This document shows positions 5,834 through 7,169 of a stretch of DNA of 7,169 bases, piece by piece. Below the pieces are notes generated by a model. It did not search any database. It worked only from the letters and a program-made list of their open reading frames with translations, and was not told where the DNA came from. Within the stretch, counting starts at the first letter, position 1; the number at the start of each line of letters is the position of its first letter. The stretch covers positions 1 through 7,169 of the forward strand of contig NOLC01000033.1 in the NCBI GenBank assembly GCA_002256595.1. The letters run 5' to 3'. The translations under genes were made by a program, and so were the position numbers. The DNA comes from Methanosaeta sp. NSP1 (GTDB lineage Archaea; Halobacteriota; Methanosarcinia; Methanotrichales; Methanotrichaceae).

Positions 5834-5882
5834 TTGTCCGCTCTGCCACCCCGGCCTACCTCACTGTCCGTCTAACCCATGC

Positions 5883-5889
5883 TTTATAT
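5883..5889. promoter_or_regulatory. TATA element between the divergent tRNA and malic enzyme genes
   Basis: TTTATAT on the plus strand (ATATAAA on the minus strand) sits in the 73-base gap. On the plus strand it would start transcription near 5912, leaving about 17 bases before ATG 5929 with the AGGTG site inside. On the minus strand its centre is about 31 bases from the tRNA 5' end at 5855, also a fitting distance. The A-rich GCAACA before the minus-strand reading resembles a BRE better than the plus side does. Confidence 0.5.
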
Positions 5890-5928
5890 CTGTTGCTCCT
5901 CAGTTTAGCCGGACATTCAGGTGTTGTT

Positions 5929-7164
5929 ATGTCTTTGAGAGACGAAGCATTGGAGTTTCATAGGGCGTCGGGGGGCAAGATTGCCATACACAGCAAGGTC
6001 CCCTGCGCTACGGTAAAAGATCTATCCCTGGCCTATACCCCCGGCGTGGCTGAGCCCTGTCGCGAGATTGAGAAGAGACCTGATGATGTCTATCAATACA
6101 CGGCCAAAGGCAATTTGGTGGCCGTGGTGACAGACGGAACCGCAGTTTTAGGCCTGGGAGACATAGGGCCCCTGGCCTCCATACCGGTGATGGAAGGAAA
6201 AGCCATACTCTTCAAGAATTTTGCCGGAATCGATGCCTTTCCCATTGCCGTGTCCTCCAAGGACCCATCGGTCATAGTGGACACCGTAGCAGCCATCGAG
6301 CCGGTCTTCGGTGGAGTCAACCTGGAGGACATCAGCGCTCCCCGCTGCTTCGAGGTGGAGGAGCGGCTCAAAAAGAAGCTGAACATTCCGGTCTTTCACG
6401 ACGACCAGCACGGCACGGCGGTGGTGGCCCTGGCCGCCCTGATCAATGCCCTCAAGGTTGTGGGCAAGAGCTTCCCGGAAATCCGCGTGGCCGTTAGCGG
6501 CGCAGGGGCTGCAGGCATAGCTGTGACCCGCTTTCTCTATAGCTTCGGCGCCAAAGATGTCATCCTCTGCGACAGCAGGGGTGTGATCCACCAGGGCCGC
6601 ACCGATCTGAATGCGGCAAAAGAGAAGATAGCCAGGGAGACCAATCCCCGCCAGGTCGTCAATGGTCTGGCCGATGCTATGAAGGGGGCAGACGTCTTCC
6701 TGGGTCTTTCCGTTGCCGGCATAGTCTCGCAGGAGATGGTGGAGAGCATGGCCGATGATGCCATAGTCTTTGCCATGGCCAATCCAGATCCTGAGATCAT
6801 GCCCCATCTGGCCTTGCAGGCCGGTGCCAGGGTGGTGGCCACGGGAAGGTCCGACTTCCCCAACCAGGTCAACAATGTGCTGGGATTTCCCGGCATATTC
6901 AGGGGAGCTCTGGATGTGAGGGCAAAGGACATCAACGAGCCCATGAAGGTGGCCGCCTCCCGGGCTATAGCCGCTCTGGTGGACCCGGTCTCGGAGGAGA
7001 GCATCATACCCTCGCCCCTGGACCGAAGAGTTGTGCCTGCCGTGGCCGAGGCGGTGGCCAGAGCAGCCATAGAGAGCGGAACAGCTCGCCTGCGCCTGGA
7101 TCCGGCTGAAGTGGGCCGAAGGGCTGAGGCTATGGTCCGGGCTCTGTCCGGGGAAGGCTGTTAG
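5929..7164 (+). CDS. Malic enzyme (NAD(P)-dependent, decarboxylating)
   Basis: The enzyme converts malate to pyruvate and CO2 with NAD(P)+ and a divalent metal, linking dicarboxylic acids with pyruvate. The 411-residue protein is the short prokaryotic form without the phosphotransacetylase-like tail. N-terminal malic domain: SLAYTPGVAEPC (33-44, with the catalytic-type Tyr36), TDGTAVLGLGDIG (68-80), KAILFK (91-96, with the likely catalytic Lys), EDISAPRCFEVE (133-144, metal-binding acids) and DDQHGTAVV (158-166). NAD-binding domain: GAGAAG (191-196) in a Rossmann fold, NPDPE (285-289) and NNVLGFPGIFRGALD (315-329). Start: I chose ATG 5929, with AGGTG (5919-5923) five bases before it and family-like sequence from MSLRDEAL onward. 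The frame is open from 5803, but that extension overlaps the tRNA gene on the other strand. The coding region is complete, ending five bases before the window end. Confidence 0.92.
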   Translation: MSLRDEALEFHRASGGKIAIHSKVPCATVKDLSLAYTPGVAEPCREIEKRPDDVYQYTAKGNLVAVVTDGTAVLGLGDIGPLASIPVMEGKAILFKNFAGIDAFPIAVSSKDPSVIVDTVAAIEPVFGGVNLEDISAPRCFEVEERLKKKLNIPVFHDDQHGTAVVALAALINALKVVGKSFPEIRVAVSGAGAAGIAVTRFLYSFGAKDVILCDSRGVIHQGRTDLNAAKEKIARETNPRQVVNGLADAMKGADVFLGLSVAGIVSQEMVESMADDAIVFAMANPDPEIMPHLALQAGARVVATGRSDFPNQVNNVLGFPGIFRGALDVRAKDINEPMKVAASRAIAALVDPVSEESIIPSPLDRRVVPAVAEAVARAAIESGTARLRLDPAEVGRRAEAMVRALSGEGC

Positions 7165-7169
7165 GCCTC

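Larger units (their letters stand above)
5706..5855 (-). tRNA. tRNA-Ser(CGA) with two non-canonical introns
   Basis: Read on the minus strand, the acceptor arms GCCGGGG (5855-5849) and CCCCGGC (5713-5707) pair perfectly, with discriminator G at 5706. The CCA is not encoded. The anticodon stem GCAGG/CCTGT (one G-U) encloses loop CTCGAGA (5792-5786), giving anticodon CGA (5790-5788), which decodes UCG serine. A long variable arm (GTCCCT 5779-5774 with AGGGAC 5770-5765) confirms a class II tRNA. The T-stem is TTGGG (5762-5758) with CCCAA (5718-5714). Removing introns 5803-5833 and 5720-5751 leaves 87 bases. The mature D-stem has only two Watson-Crick pairs (positions 10-25 and 11-24). No intron lies at 37/38. 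The 150-base precursor heads the L40e/GGGPS cluster. Confidence 0.85.

Noticed and set aside
5706..5855. tRNA-Leu instead of tRNA-Ser
   Set aside because: The long variable arm allows either, but the seven-base anticodon loop CTCGAGA gives CGA, which is a serine anticodon.
5706..5855. Split or permuted tRNA gene
   Set aside because: All parts occur in normal 5' to 3' order on one strand, with bulge-helix-bulge folds at both junctions. Two ordinary introns explain the sequence.
1..7169. CRISPR array, insertion sequence, integrase or defence genes
   Set aside because: I saw no regularly spaced repeats, transposase motifs, terminal inverted repeats or defence domains. The identifiable genes are housekeeping.

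Overview
This window looks like a chromosomal segment of a methanogenic euryarchaeon, most likely an aceticlastic Methanothrix (Methanosaeta)-type species of the Methanosarcinales. The evidence is a type II archaeal methionine aminopeptidase, geranylgeranylglyceryl phosphate synthase (first committed step of archaeal ether lipids), ribosomal protein L40e, the KEOPS subunit Cgi121, a DUF2150-type protein, archaeal TATA boxes, and an intron-bearing tRNA whose CCA end is not encoded. Heavy use of AGA/AGG and ATA codons at moderate GC fits that group. The genus is an inference from recalled homologues, not from a search.

Layout. Bases 1-242 are comparatively AT-rich and stop-dense, with only a weak unidentified open frame on the minus strand at the left edge. 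Bases 254-398 look like a structured 5' leader: a long-range helix plus consecutive hairpins ending in a strong AGGAGG site. It precedes a coiled-coil protein gene (399-1259, +) that ends in a hairpin terminator. After a 234-base gap holding two TATA-like elements come cgi121 and a DUF2150 gene (1494-2627, +), 21 bases apart. A convergent gap with a hairpin follows.

A tight minus-strand cluster then runs from 5855 down to 2731: tRNA-Ser(CGA), L40e, GGGP synthase, an M24 prolidase-like peptidase and methionine aminopeptidase. Gaps between them are 31, 0, 6 and 7 bases. This places translation, protein N-terminus processing and lipid synthesis genes in one probable transcription unit headed by a tRNA. 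Diverging to the right is a malic enzyme gene (5929-7164, +), complete just before the window ends.

The most interesting element is the tRNA gene at 5706-5855 (-). It is a class II tRNA-Ser(CGA) interrupted twice at non-canonical sites: a 31-base intron in the D-loop with a textbook bulge-helix-bulge, and a 32-base intron in the T-loop with a relaxed one. There is no intron at the usual 37/38 position. Standard tools may miss this gene, and the longest reading of the malic enzyme frame runs over most of it. The structured leader before the coiled-coil gene is the second lead.
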